Part shown: piece by piece, positions 1-10,714 of the stretch
Layout: the number at the start of each line of letters is the position of its first letter
Numbering within the stretch: position 1 is the stretch's first letter
From: Evernia prunastri
Lineage: Eukaryota; Ascomycota; Lecanoromycetes; Lecanorales; Parmeliaceae
Reading direction: 5' to 3'
DNA length: 64,000 bases
Assembly (NCBI GenBank): GCA_003184365.1
Contig: NKYR01000090.1
Coordinates: forward strand, 1-64,000
Program-made: the position numbers and the translations under genes
The notes under the pieces: model-generated
Databases searched by the model: none
Told to the model about the DNA's origin: nothing
Seen by the model: only the letters and a program-made list of their open reading frames with translations

Positions 1-41
1 AACTCCCTGATTAGTAAAGTAGTTTACTAGATAGGCGTATT

Positions 42-67
42 AAGCAATCAATCAATCAATCAATCAA
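42..67. repeat. AATC/TCAA tetranucleotide microsatellite
   Basis: About six tandem copies of a 4-nt unit at the left edge of the window. The rest of 1-197 shows no gene. Confidence 0.85.
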
Positions 68-197
68 CTATAGATATACTTACTAATGCTTGATTGTAAA
101 ATTCTATTGTTCCGAATAGGTCGCTACATTTGTCTTCTTGTACAAGCCGTCGATAGCAGCAAGGTGCTCAACGGAAGAGCGACATCATGTATTCTAT

Positions 198-1544
198 TCA
201 GAAGGACAGGTGAACATCCATAACAGTTCTGATGCCACCTGCTTGCTCCAATGAAATCTCATCATCTCGCACTGGGTCCGCTGTCGGATTGGAAAGGTGA
301 TTAGTGACCGTGGTATCGTAACCCTCTCCAGGCCATTTGTCCATGCCATAGGGGTTTTTTGACACTTTCGTATACATCGGTCGCGTCTTGCAGTCGCTAA
401 AGTGGCTCACATTTCCAGTTGCTTTTGTAGACTTACGGGTGAAGAGTGGACGGAGAGTTGCAATGTCGGCTGCAATGATTGCAATGTAAACTTCCAGGCT
501 GTAGAAGTTGTCAGCCTCGTTGTAGGTAGAGGTAGCTGAACTCTATCTACTTACTCTCCCATGAGACTAGGTAGTGTAGAGTCCCCTAAAAGATAATTTA
601 GTGAGCTCACCATGACCGTACCGCGGTCCTGAGCTTACACGTGATATCTTCGCCACTGATGCGGCCCATTATGGTAATCCGCGCAATAATACAACAAGCA
701 GTACTGTAGTCTGGTTTAGCGCCTGGCAGCTTTCCAACTTGCAACCAGCCAAGCTCACAAAACTCCGAGAGACATGATCCCACAAACGGCGGCTTTGATT
801 CTCCAGCTCATTTGAACTTTCCACATACAATACATGGGTAAGCAAGAGAGAAGCAGGTCCAGGAATACCGAGACAGCTGCACGTATCGTCAAGCCAAGGT
901 CTGAGGGACAAATGCGGGCTGTCTGCGGAATTTGACTCACCTCCTTGGATTTGTCCAATAACGACTCCAATCTTTGTTGTCTTGCATGTACCAAGAGTCT
1001 CTGGGTCCCGAATTTTGGCTCCAGGATCACATTGTATTGAACTGGCGATAGCGCAAGCTATATTAATACACGTGGTAAGGGCGATGACGAAGTATAATGT
1101 CCATCGCCAGCTTCTGTTAACTGCAAATATGCGTAGAAGGAAAAGGCAGATGGATACTCGGGAGGCGAGGGCGGACATCATGAGAAAGACCGCTCCTACG
1201 GCCTGGATCTTATCCGATTTGACGATGTCTGTGGGAGATAGACACCCGATATGTCGACCGAGACCATAGTGTACATGTAAGATAGTGAGAGCATAGAGCG
1301 GGAACGTCAACACCTGGAGTCTGAATTAGAATTCCGAACTTACGGTCTCTCGAAGATCGTCACTTACCACTGCGATCACAATGAATGCATCGTCCCATCC
1401 AAGCCCTGCGGTGACTCGCCGAACTCGTACAAAGATCCGCAGGATCGTTAAAATGATGGTAATGGCAAGAAAAGTTGCACCAAATCCGATAATGACAGTG
1501 CCCTTGTTGCCTTCGATACACGGAATGGGTAATGCTGAGGACAT
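198..1544 (-). CDS. Fungal rhodopsin-domain (7-TM) integral membrane protein
   Basis: Six exons on the minus strand: 1544-1368, 1313-941, 900-759, 703-639, 585-555 and 498-198. They total 1089 nt and encode 362 aa. The start is the first ATG of the open frame. The product is a seven-helix membrane protein of the large fungal rhodopsin/PTH11-like family, found as orphan receptors or next to metabolite clusters; its ligand is unknown. Family hallmarks are visible: an early helix followed by GWDDAF, YGLGRH after helix 2, a Cys-containing loop after helix 4 (QCDP...TC), a helix-5 region with PMYCMWK, and near the end ITWDS followed by IAADIATLRPLF. No single ORF shows an intact protein; the last three joins (TTT|T, ACGT|GG, GA|C) restore the C-terminal family motif. 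The O-methyltransferase relic lies 1.1 kb away, but there is no cluster. Substrate or signal cannot be inferred. Confidence 0.85.
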
Positions 1545-2680
1545 CCCCGCCTTGTGCTTTCGTCTGAAAAAGAGGGAGGATATTGAGACCGCGTTCTTTG
1601 TCTTTGGACTTGAAGAGCACGATATCTCGAGGCGGAAGCAAGTCAAATGAATTTGGGTAATCCAAAGTGTAGGAACTGAAGAGGGCTAAATGTACAAGGA
1701 AAGAGTGTAAGGCTAGGATCGAGACACTCGACGCTGACCGTATTTGAGGTACAACTTGCTCGCAATGGTGGGAGGGGCAATTTGCCTACAGTCAAATTAG
1801 CTCTTTCTTAAGAGGATCTATTAGACGTACCTTCAATGCAATTCGAGATCTGCAGAACACGAATTTGACAATTACAAAAGCTAAGGATTTGGAAACTTTC
1901 TTTCAGTGCCGATCAAACTTGCTGTATGCTAAGATGATCCAGCAGAAAATAGGTCCGAGGGGACAATATAAGGGATCGTTTGGACTCAGGTTGAATCAGC
2001 TATGTTCAAGACAATCCTGCAAAACTCGGATCCGGTTTGGGATCCGACTGCTTTAACAGTAAGGAGTGGATGCAGGTCAGACTTGCAATTTCTTAAGACG
2101 ATCCTAGCAGCTTAAAGATGCTTTCTTTTCAACCGATGCTGCAGGAAACAAATGCAACCACTTTAGATAGCGGCGAATAGTGTCAGAGATAAGAAGATTC
2201 GCCCACGGTGGGGCGGATCATACCGTGAAACTTAGCACCGTGCCTAGTTCAGGAAAGAGATCTTGCAAACGGTACTTAAATATCATATTAGTCTTCGCCT
2301 ATCATCATGTAGAGACACCAAAAACAGCTGGAATCGTGTGCAAATGTGTTGCGGGGTCCCAACACCGGGGCTAGCTACCTGAAGAGGCATATGTAGACCC
2401 CCCAGTGCTAGGAAAACTCCCAATGCTTGTTCAGCTAAACCCGGAGTAAAATGAAGCTATATACAGGTGTGGGCGGGCGGGAAAAGAATGCTATGGCTCT
2501 GAAAGAGATGGAATCGAATGAGGAGTCCAACACTGGTGGGCAGCGCATATAAATAGGGCTCTCCTGGATATCGCGTCCCTGACGCGAATCGCGTCTCTAT
2601 GGAATGTCTGCAATATCGCTTAGCACGATGTGGGCCTGCAATATCGCTTGACAAGTGTCTTATCCCACATTCGTAACCAT
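1545..2680. other. Intergenic, no supported gene
   Basis: Only short unrelated ORFs in several frames and no conserved motif. The right part (about 2450-2680) may hold more of the degraded methyltransferase, but I could not align it convincingly. Confidence 0.5.
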
Positions 2681-3095
2681 TTCACGATGATCCCTCTCTC
2701 ACCAATCTACCCAGAAGCACTCATAGATTTATCCCAGCCCTCGGGGGCATCGATCTACTTCTTCAACCACATCTTCCCTAACTGGGCCGACGTCACCTAC
2801 CGCCACACCCTCACCAACACCCTCACCGCTCTACCAACACCTTCACCGTCCTCACCGTCAACTACTTCCGCATCGTCATCGGGACAAGGTACCCCCTTAA
2901 TATCGGCGCTCCGGGCCATCTCTTCCCTGATGTACCTCAGCATGATGACTTTTGGAGTAATGAAACGCACGGAGCGGCCGTGGCGGGAGCTTCGCGGTTG
3001 AGTGTAGTCAATGTGGAAGAGCCGATCCGGGCATAGACGGGAGTATAGTGGCTGTGTTGAGGCGGTGAGGGGATCGGCGTGGGTTATTGATCCAT
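2681..3095 (+). pseudogene. O-methyltransferase (class I-like, COMT-type) C-terminal relic
   Basis: The forward frame reads IYFFNHIFPNWAD, then a helix-like TNTLTALP, later YLSMMTF and RTERPWREL. This matches the order of the fungal SAM-dependent O-methyltransferase C-terminal domain: the R/N-H-x-x-H-D/N-W-x-D catalytic-His region, then D-x-x-MM, then ERT-x-x-EW-x-x-L. The HDW-type motif has become FPNWAD, so the catalytic histidine position is altered. The expected end (AGL-x-V-V-x-V...EAVRG) continues past the stop at 2999-3001, but only by moving to another frame (ASRLSVVNVEEP) and back (CVEAVRG near 3060-3080), with stops between. The N-terminal dimerisation part and SAM-binding glycine motif were not found. 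I read this as a dead fragment, probably left from a secondary-metabolism locus. Confidence 0.7.
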
Positions 3096-3835
3096 ATTTT
3101 GGTTGAATCCTTACAGGAAGAAGCTACATGAGTCCGTTGCTGATTGAACAGTCCATGACTGAGAATAACCGCCAGGCTCGCACTTCGGAACCGAAAAGGG
3201 GCGCGTGTACAGTAGAAATACACGCATACACGTATTTCCGTCACCTCGACTCTCTGCGCACAACCTTAATCACCCACCAGAGTCGGGCGTAGCAAACCCC
3301 ACCCTGCATGCCATGCAGATCCTCAGCCCTGCGGTGATATGTTTTGCGAATTTTTTGCACAATTAATTGGTTGACTGGTTTTCTTTAAGCCGTGTTTTCC
3401 TCTGTATCGAGTAAGGCGGCGTCCATCTCGGGCGCTATGGACGAAGGTATGGATATAAACCGGGCCCGGAAAAATTGCGATTGATATGCAGGGGAGGGGG
3501 GCTGGGGTTGCGATAAGGCTGAGTGAGGTACTTGGTACAAGGTAGGCGGATTTGAAGGAATATTTTGAGAAAGGAGGGGGCGGTGAATGGGGACGCAGCA
3601 TTCTAAGTACCTGAGAATTTGAACCCCTAACTCGTATAGATGGGTTGTGGTCGGCGTTTTCACGATCGAGAGCCAGTCTATTCGTGATAATCATCTAAAT
3701 ATCTGAATATGATGATGATGCGAAACGACGCATTATCACACCGTCACATTTTGACTTCGAAGCGGTGACCGCATCACGAATGCCTACCTAGCATTATGTG
3801 GACCGCAAGTTGCAAGTTATCTATACGCCGAATCC
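3096..3835. other. Intergenic, no supported gene
   Basis: Overlapping minus-strand ORFs at 3323-3694 lack recognisable domains and look incidental. A short GAT/ATG repeat sits near 3708-3720. Confidence 0.5.
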
Positions 3836-4890
3836 TCACAGGTAAAGAGCACATGCAAAGACCACAATGGCAGTCGTCACCCAGACGCCTAGTCCCGCCG
3901 CCCAGTTGCTTCGGATGCTCGCCAAGCTCGTCCCACCTGTGGGCTGCGCGGGACTCGGAGTGGAGCTCTGCGGCGTGCTCTGTATCGCTGCTGCGACTCC
4001 GTTGCTCGTTGTACCTGCAGGCTGTGCCGAACTCGGAGTCGTACTAAGTGCCGCGTTCTGTGACGTTGCTGCGGCTCCGTTACTCGTTGCACCTGTAGGC
4101 TGTGCTGGACTCAAAGTCGAAGCCTGTGCCGCCGCGTTCTGCGTCGTCGCTGCGGCTCCGTTGCTCGTTGCACCTGTAGGCTGTGCTGTACTCAAAGTCG
4201 TAGCCTGTGCCGCCGCGTTCTGCGTCGTCGCTGCAGCTCCGTAACTCGTCGCTGCGGCTCCATAGTTCGTCGTCGTCGCCGCAGCTGCGGCAGGGCAGGA
4301 TCCGACAGCGGTAGGCTGGGCGCAATCTTTGGAGTTTCCGAAGAAGCATCCGATGCCGCTGGTCACGTCGTCCCACGCACCTGTCAGCTCGCTGGTGAAA
4401 TCGGCCCATCCGCTCGTGATGTCGGACAAGATGATGCCAGGGATCGACTCGATGTCTTGGACGATGCTGCCGTCTTCGATGTCGTTGAACACTTTGACGG
4501 CGTCGGTCGCCGCGGCCTCGGCGGCATCTGCGATCTCGGTTGGAAGGGAAAGGGCGATGTTGAAGAGGTCGCGGAACTCGAGGACCGCGTCGTCGGGGAG
4601 GTCCTGGAAAATGGAGGGCACTTGACCGTTTGTAAGTTGAGTGACGAATTGCTCTGCTTCGTCGGCGTCGGTTTCGAGGGTTTGAACTACGTCACAGGGA
4701 ATATCGTTGATGTATTTGACTACGTCGCCTTTTTCCGAACGAAGTAAGCCTTGGACCAGCTCACTATGCTATGTCTCAGTGGTGTCCGCTCCAGGATGAT
4801 GCTGCTTTAGACTCACATGTAGCGATCGCTAACGGCATATTGTGCGAAGATTAGCACCAAATAAAGTGCTGGTGTAATCCGATTGAGCAT
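3836..4890 (-). CDS. Secreted Ala/Thr/Ser-rich repeat protein, probable GPI-anchored cell-surface protein
   Basis: Two exons (4890-4817, 4763-3836) total 1002 nt and encode 333 aa. Exon 1 encodes a clear signal peptide (MLNRITPALYLVLIFAQYAVS) and joins exon 2 in the codon for Ile (AT|T). The mature protein starts with about 120 residues of amphipathic, acidic helical sequence with few cysteines, ending in a short Cys pair (GCFFGNSKDC). It then has imperfect repeats of about 26-27 aa built on AQPTGATSNGAAATTQNAA, and ends in a hydrophobic tail (WVTTAIVVFACALYL) preceded by Ser/Asn, as in GPI-anchored wall proteins. The repeats should be O-glycosylated. I do not recognise the N-terminal domain. 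The function is inferred only as a wall or surface component. Confidence 0.75.
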
Positions 4891-6348
4891 CGTGAGACGT
4901 CTTGTTCTACTCAATAAGCAAAGAGTATCGAGGGCGTGCGAAGAGGGGGCATGGTCCCCACGGTAATTGCATCTTTATTAAATGAGGAGAGGGGCAAGAG
5001 AGCGAGAAGCGGAAAGGCCGTCTTCAACAGCCTGATCAGCCAGAATGAGGCTCATCGTGGAGGAAATGGCCTAAAACAGCGCAAATGGCGTTCTGCAGTA
5101 AGCCGCTTCATAAAACATTATTACACCAGGCAACAATGATGCTAGAGATGACATTGCGGCCGGCTGATCTGTCATTAGTAAATACGAGATACACATGGGA
5201 TGGAGGGTCACATCAACCAGTGATACTAGACAGCGATCCTGATCATGAATTGGTGTGGTGGGAGGGATAAGGCAGGAAATTATGATTGGAGGCGATGCCT
5301 GCAGTTTACTGGTTCATATGCATGTAAGCACGGCGTTTCTCAGCAAGATAGATAAAGTAGTAACTACCCAAATTGACAAAGGTACTGCGGCGGTGCATCG
5401 TGCGGGCACTTTGATTTGTCTCCCAACCTGTCTCCCATATTGACTTCTAAAGATAGTTTAATGCATCCGGCCACATCTGGCTGTACGGTCTGGACTGGCA
5501 AGAGAGCAGGCAGGCTGACGAGGCTGGAAAGACTAATCAACTGCTTTCGGAACAGTACGTTATTCTCGTTGCGGGGTAATGGTATCGCTTGAAAAGGTCC
5601 ACATCACATTGAAGCAAGACACGCCTTTTTTTATCTCGAATCTTAGAGCAGGTACCTCTCATCCAGAATTGGCAGACTCAAAAGATCTCACAAAATGGCA
5701 GAAGAATGATGAGCGTTGGACGAGTGGTGCGGACTGGCCCAAAGCTTTTCACATGAGACTCGTACCGGTCTGGATTATTGTTGCTCGGAGTACTCCCGCA
5801 ACGGGCCACCAGCGCCTTGATATTTACTTACAGTTGAGAGACAGCACTGAAGGATAGCCGTGCGACTCATCACGGTATTGCAGAGAGCCATAAGATTACA
5901 TGACGTTCTCGTCGTCTCACACGAAAGAGATTGAATACCTGGGAAAAAATTTAGTGACGAGACAAAGCTGTGCAAAGGGGACATCAAAATATATAATTCG
6001 GAAAATCTCACTCATCATGCGTGGACCCAGAAGCTGGCCGTATTCGTGGCTCAATGTGAAGTTCATTGACGGTCAGAAAGAATGCGTTGCAAGTCGTCCT
6101 TTAAACGGTCCAAGGATAGACCTCAGAATGTTGCGCCAGCTCCTGCTCTCTGGCAGCCAGGACGGCCCAAGAGGCCAGCGCAGTGTATTGTAACGTTTTC
6201 CTTAAATTCACGGTCTACAAGTCTGCCGTAAAGCGCGGCAGTCATTGTAGATAGGATCGGTTAGAAAGCGAATGGTGTCGATCGGAGTGAGGAGCATCTC
6301 TTCTTCGCTCATTGCTAACAGGATGACCGTATAACCTAGGGAACCCTT
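4891..6348. other. Intergenic, no supported gene
   Basis: Several ORFs of 60-97 codons on both strands (for example 5579-5857 and 5900-6193 forward) have no shared frame, splice logic or motif. I see nothing else. Confidence 0.5.
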
Positions 6349-7287
6349 TCAATCTCGTCCTATCCTATTCGCCGCTTCATAGATCTGTGCTCCATCTATT
6401 TCGCTAGGCCCACCGCTTTCGAGGTGGGCGGGAAGATGCGATTGATCATGTTGTTTATTGGCGATCCAGCCATCAAGCTGAGACGGTAATTGTTGCTCAA
6501 ATCTGGCAGTCCTAATCATCTTCAACTCCGAATACATCCCTTTCCATATCTGAACATCTTTTCTCAAGCTTTGTTTCTGCTTTCTCTGTTTCCACACAAA
6601 TGCGCACGCGACAAATAGTCCTAGTCCAAGTAACGAACTCACTCCAGCAGCTATTGCTGCATCCCTCCTTGATGATGGCGAAGGCGATGTAACGGTATCG
6701 CATGAGGGATTTGATGTCGTTGCCGTTGACTTTGCCATCGCAGTTGTCGTTATCATTGACTCAACGTCAAACGAGGCCGCTGTTACCGTGGACGTGATGG
6801 TTATTGTGGCGATGTCAGTGCTATTTGGGGATGTAGAACCAGATGTGCGGTTGAAGACTACCAGTCCAGCTTGAATAAAAAATGGAGAAAAGCTTCCTTT
6901 GCTGCTAGTCAAGCAGGTGTTGTTGAATGGATTCATGTTGCCGCAGCAAAACATATATTTACGGTCGACAACCACTAGATTGATATCAAGCCCACCACTG
7001 GGGTTGACTATAATGCTAATATCAGTGTGAAGAAGCGATAAACGATTAGGACTACTACCATCTGAACAATATTGTGCGCACTCCGAGCTTTGCCATGTTT
7101 CATCGGTGCAGCTACCTCTAGCAATTGCTTCTTGACTATCCGTATGGAGACAAAGATTGTTACTGAGGCAAACATGGGCTTTGGCGCAGCATGCGCTTGA
7201 CCCTCCGCCGATAGAAAGAGAGTGACACGGAGTATCCCCAGGGGCTACCGTACCGTCGGGGTAGTAGCACGTCTGTGCATCAGTCAT
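6349..7287 (-). CDS. Cys-rich single-pass membrane protein with cytoplasmic tail
   Basis: The first ATG of the frame is at 7287 and gives 312 aa. The N-terminal extracellular part (residues 1-130) is cysteine-rich: TCYYPDG, PC, ACC, CLSNNLC, C-x-QYC, FCCG, C. This is a pattern of many fungal surface proteins with one helix. A Ser/Thr-rich stalk follows (about 145-205), then a transmembrane helix near residues 210-231, a basic stop-transfer (WKQRKQKQ), and about 75 cytoplasmic residues. The architecture resembles Mid2/WSC-type sensors, but there is no WSC domain and I claim no function. No signal peptide is encoded at this start, so an upstream exon may be missing. A possible 51-nt in-frame intron (about 7017-7067) would remove residues after QYCSD and bring VNPSGG next to the conserved cysteines. 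Confidence 0.75.
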   Translation of the reverse strand: MTDAQTCYYPDGTVAPGDTPCHSLSIGGGSSACCAKAHVCLSNNLCLHTDSQEAIARGSCTDETWQSSECAQYCSDGSSPNRLSLLHTDISIIVNPSGGLDINLVVVDRKYMFCCGNMNPFNNTCLTSSKGSFSPFFIQAGLVVFNRTSGSTSPNSTDIATITITSTVTAASFDVESMITTTAMAKSTATTSNPSCDTVTSPSPSSRRDAAIAAGVSSLLGLGLFVACAFVWKQRKQKQSLRKDVQIWKGMYSELKMIRTARFEQQLPSQLDGWIANKQHDQSHLPAHLESGGPSEIDGAQIYEAANRIGRD

Positions 7288-10007
7288 TATATCAAAACAC
7301 AGCAACTAATGAGAGAAGAGTTTTTTGTAAGCTTGAATGTCGGAGCGCACGGTTCGATTGTGAGGTAATGCTTTTCTTTTGATGCTTTTACAGCCTTAGG
7401 ACACAGCCCCATGATCCTACCACCCGCCGGAGCAATGCAGCAGTGTAGCAACATGAAACATACAGCAGCGGGCTGTTCGATGCAGAAATTCGTATGGGGG
7501 TCCTGCAAGCAAAGTACCTGCAGGAGCGCCCTCCGACAAGAGGGCAAGGGTTGCTATTAGCGCTATCCAGGACTCTGCGTCCGTAGGGCTGTTTGACATG
7601 CATCTTCACAAGGACCCTCGAAACAAATCTCGATCAGTGCTCGCGGGGTTGATTGGCTGAGATTCAAAAGCTGTTGCCGAGGGGCAGCTCAAGCCGAAGG
7701 CTATAGTGGGCTTCCACCTGTTGCACCCTTGCATTGTTTAGCAGTGCTTCCCCTTCTGCGGCTCTGCTCCCGCGCCTAAACGAAAACGGCAATCTCCAAT
7801 CTTACCGGCTACTTAAACGGATTCCTACACCAAACAAGAGGATCTTCGATGGGCAGACACTATAACCCGAGTGATTTTGTCACTGGATCACATGTGTCCT
7901 CGAAAAGCGACACGAGCGCCCAATTTCTACTGACCTCAAGGATGAGCATCATCTCATTCGACGCCACAAGGGTGCTCAGGCACTGACGCAGGATCCCTCG
8001 ATCATCAGCGACCCGCTGCCCGCCAGTCACCAACGTCCATTCTTACCGAGATGCGCTAGTCTCCAAGATGATCGACGGGCCGTTCGAGCCTTGCGATGCC
8101 TTCCCCGCTCAGCCTTTGTCCACGAAGTCTCAGCCTTGCATGGCGACTGTCTTGTAAAGCGGACTACAGTCCGCCTGTCACCGAGGGAAAGTTCCTCAGA
8201 AGCCATCATCCACTTCAGCTTATCCTTGATCCCTCCCGTCTGTGAACCAGTGTCCAGGAAGACCTCCGTCCAAAAATTTCACAATCATACTTCTGCGTAC
8301 GACGACCCTCCCTCACCAACCATGTCCTCAGGCTCCAGCTCTGACGGATCGTCCTACACCCGATGAAACAGCGATACATAATTACGGCGTTCGCTGCACA
8401 GTCCGGAGTCCGTCCACCATTTCCTCTCAGGTAACTATCGTAGATGTCACTAGGCTGCTTACCGGGGTAATCAAGGCTCGCCGTGGTGTATGTCTTAGCG
8501 ACATCCATAGCAATGCACGGGGGTAAGCCAAGGTAGAGAAAACGGAGGGAAGACCTCATGAAGGAAAGCCGCAGATAGACAAGGCTACCATGATGCAGAC
8601 TCACATTTCTCCAGCGACCACCAAATTCGTCCACAACGCATCCCTACTGTCAATCCCCCCCCCCCCCCGGCTTTTTTTTCTCCTCTAATCCAGTCAGCGA
8701 CTTCCACCCGCCTGTCTAGCGTTCCGATAATGCCGGCAGCACTGTCTATAGCCCTCTAGAGCGTCATGCGCGCCGGCCTCCTGACCCTCTCGCAACTTGC
8801 GCCGAATCCTGGGGCGCCAATCATCAGCATATGACGAAAATCTTGACCAGCTCGTCACCAGTGTGGCACTCCCCCAAATACATCTACACGACTGTGCGGC
8901 ATCCGCGTCGTTAAGTGCGAATAATTACTCGTTGACACCGTGGCATCAGAGATGTGATTCAAAGTGACCGTCGCAACAGCCTGATGAATCGAGAGAGCAA
9001 GCTGCGGAGGCTATTCGGCTTCACATTCTTGCGGAATGGAACGTTGGTAGTCTCCAAAAGGTTTTCTAGGAAATGGGCTGGGAACGGAGATTCGAGCGCG
9101 TGCGCACGTCCATTGTAGCCTTGCAGCAGGAGTTGGAGCGCCGCGTGTCCCTGTACTCGATCTTCATGTAAATGGCGACAGTTACGGACCTCCATATCAG
9201 TGTCCCAGCCGCATCGATAGCTGAGAATCAGGCTCTTTTTCCTTTCACGGTCGTGATAATCAAAGTCAGTGACACAGCAGTCTTGGAATCTTCCTCATGC
9301 AGTTGGCTTGATGTGGGATACCTCTACCCTGAGGGACATAATCTTGACCCTCAAGTGGACGTGAACAGCGTGATCATGTTCATCATCCTCATGCTCATCG
9401 TCTTTTCCCTCCACGCCAACGATAAAGACACTGTCAGCGTTCAGATCGCAGGGACCAGAGTAGTGCCTATATCTTAAGGCTGTACATCTCACAGGTTTGT
9501 ACAGGTCCAAGACAATCAATCGAAAGTCGAATGTCGAACAGAAATTAGAGTTGCCAAGCTTCACCAAGGAATTGTGTTTCGGTATAAGTGCATATTCTAA
9601 GATCTTACGTATAGAGTACGTAGCATCATTTGGCAAAGTGTGTGCCCAAAGTCTAGACCCAGATGCCAAGACGCTAAGACTACAACTTTCGGCCTCGGTC
9701 GGCCTTTTTGATGTGGGGGTTTCAGAGTCTCTTAGCAACGACATGGTCTGACTTGTATCGATGTGCATGTATCACTGCCCACAAACTTCGCTCATCTCGA
9801 TCCCGTTCAACGCGAGATTAGGTAGATGATGATATATTGTGGGCGGCAGTGAGAGATGGTTGAGATGCCGAAGTCAACTCCATGGCTACTCTACCTGTTC
9901 AAAAAAGATCCCAACCAAGACAGGGAAGGCAGGGCAAACCCGTTGGTTTTAGGCTGAACGTTCAAACTAAGGTACTGTACAACAGTAGGTTCAATCGCTT
10001 CGTTACG
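7288..10007. other. Long gene-poor stretch
   Basis: About 2.7 kb without a convincing gene. A C run and T run sit at 8646-8680. The longest minus-strand frames (9295-9768 and an open frame ending at 8959) are adjacent and might be decayed or mis-split exons of one gene (see next entry). Otherwise I see nothing. Confidence 0.5.
8959..9768 (-). pseudogene. Possible unrecognised gene or gene remnant
   Basis: Two minus-strand frames lie end to end: 9768-9295 (157 codons with an Asp/Glu/His-rich stretch) and a second frame open from about 9290 to 8959 that has no ATG until 9195. No splice junction I tried joins them in phase, and neither shows a family motif. It could be chance, a relic or a real lineage-specific gene. 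Confidence 0.2.
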
Positions 10008-10188
10008 ACGGTCCTTAGACCTTTCTGCTAAGCTTTAGCGGCATGGAAGGATTGAAGCTGCAAGCAACATCTGGTGTAGCTTGAGCTTGAGCTTGAGCTT
10101 GAGTTACATAAGCTTGCCCTGCAGCTTCTACCTACCGCTTTTCAAGCCATTGGTGACTAAGTAAAGTCAGAATTGCGATAACAGTGTT
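10008..10188. repeat. Direct duplicate left of assembly gap (copy 1, 181 nt)
   Basis: Repeated at 10195-10369 immediately after the N run. The only difference I see is one extra GCTTGA hexamer (4 versus 3 copies) around 10079-10102. Confidence 0.9.
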
Positions 10189-10194
10189 NNNNNN
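10189..10194. other. Assembly gap (6 N)
   Basis: Six Ns between two near-identical copies of the same sequence. Probably an artefact of unmerged overlapping contig ends. Confidence 0.95.
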
Positions 10195-10369
10195 ACGGTC
10201 CTTAGACCTTTCTGCTAAGCTTTAGCGGCATGGAAGGATTGAAGCTGCAAGCAACATCTGGTGTAGCTTGAGCTTGAGCTTGAGTTACATAAGCTTGCCC
10301 TGCAGCTTCTACCTACCGCTTTTCAAGCCATTGGTGACTAAGTAAAGTCAGAATTGCGATAACAGTGTT
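10195..10369. repeat. Direct duplicate right of assembly gap (copy 2, 175 nt)
   Basis: Same sequence as 10008-10188 minus one GCTTGA unit. The unique sequence that follows (10370-10714) is the upstream region of the permease gene and ends in a CT-rich leader before the ATG. Confidence 0.9.
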
Positions 10370-10714
10370 TGCGACCATGCAGAACAAGATTAACAATCCC
10401 CTTTTTCTAATCTACATTAATTGTACCCCGCGCTGTGGGATTGCTGGTAGGACGTGCTTTTACCCTGCAGAAGGCTAAAAGATGCAACTTCCTGCTCGTG
10501 CTGTATCATGCTCAACAGGGCATTCAACTATCCTTGAATGACTGAGGAAAGTGTAGCAGGACAATGATTGATTGAATTCCGCGAATACAGTTGCTCACGG
10601 TGCACTATCATCGTCTCTTATTCGTACTCCCTGTACAGTGTGTCTGCCTTGCTTGGACTTTTAACATCCATCACTTACTAAATTCTATCATCACTTCCCT
10701 CTTCTTCCTTCGTC

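Noticed and set aside
198..3095. Secondary-metabolite gene cluster (membrane receptor plus methyltransferase)
   Set aside because: The methyltransferase is a broken fragment and no backbone enzyme or other tailoring gene is nearby.
10079..10102. GCTTGA repeats as a CRISPR-like or regulatory array
   Set aside because: Plain hexamer microsatellite in a eukaryotic genome, with copy-number difference explained by the assembly duplicate.
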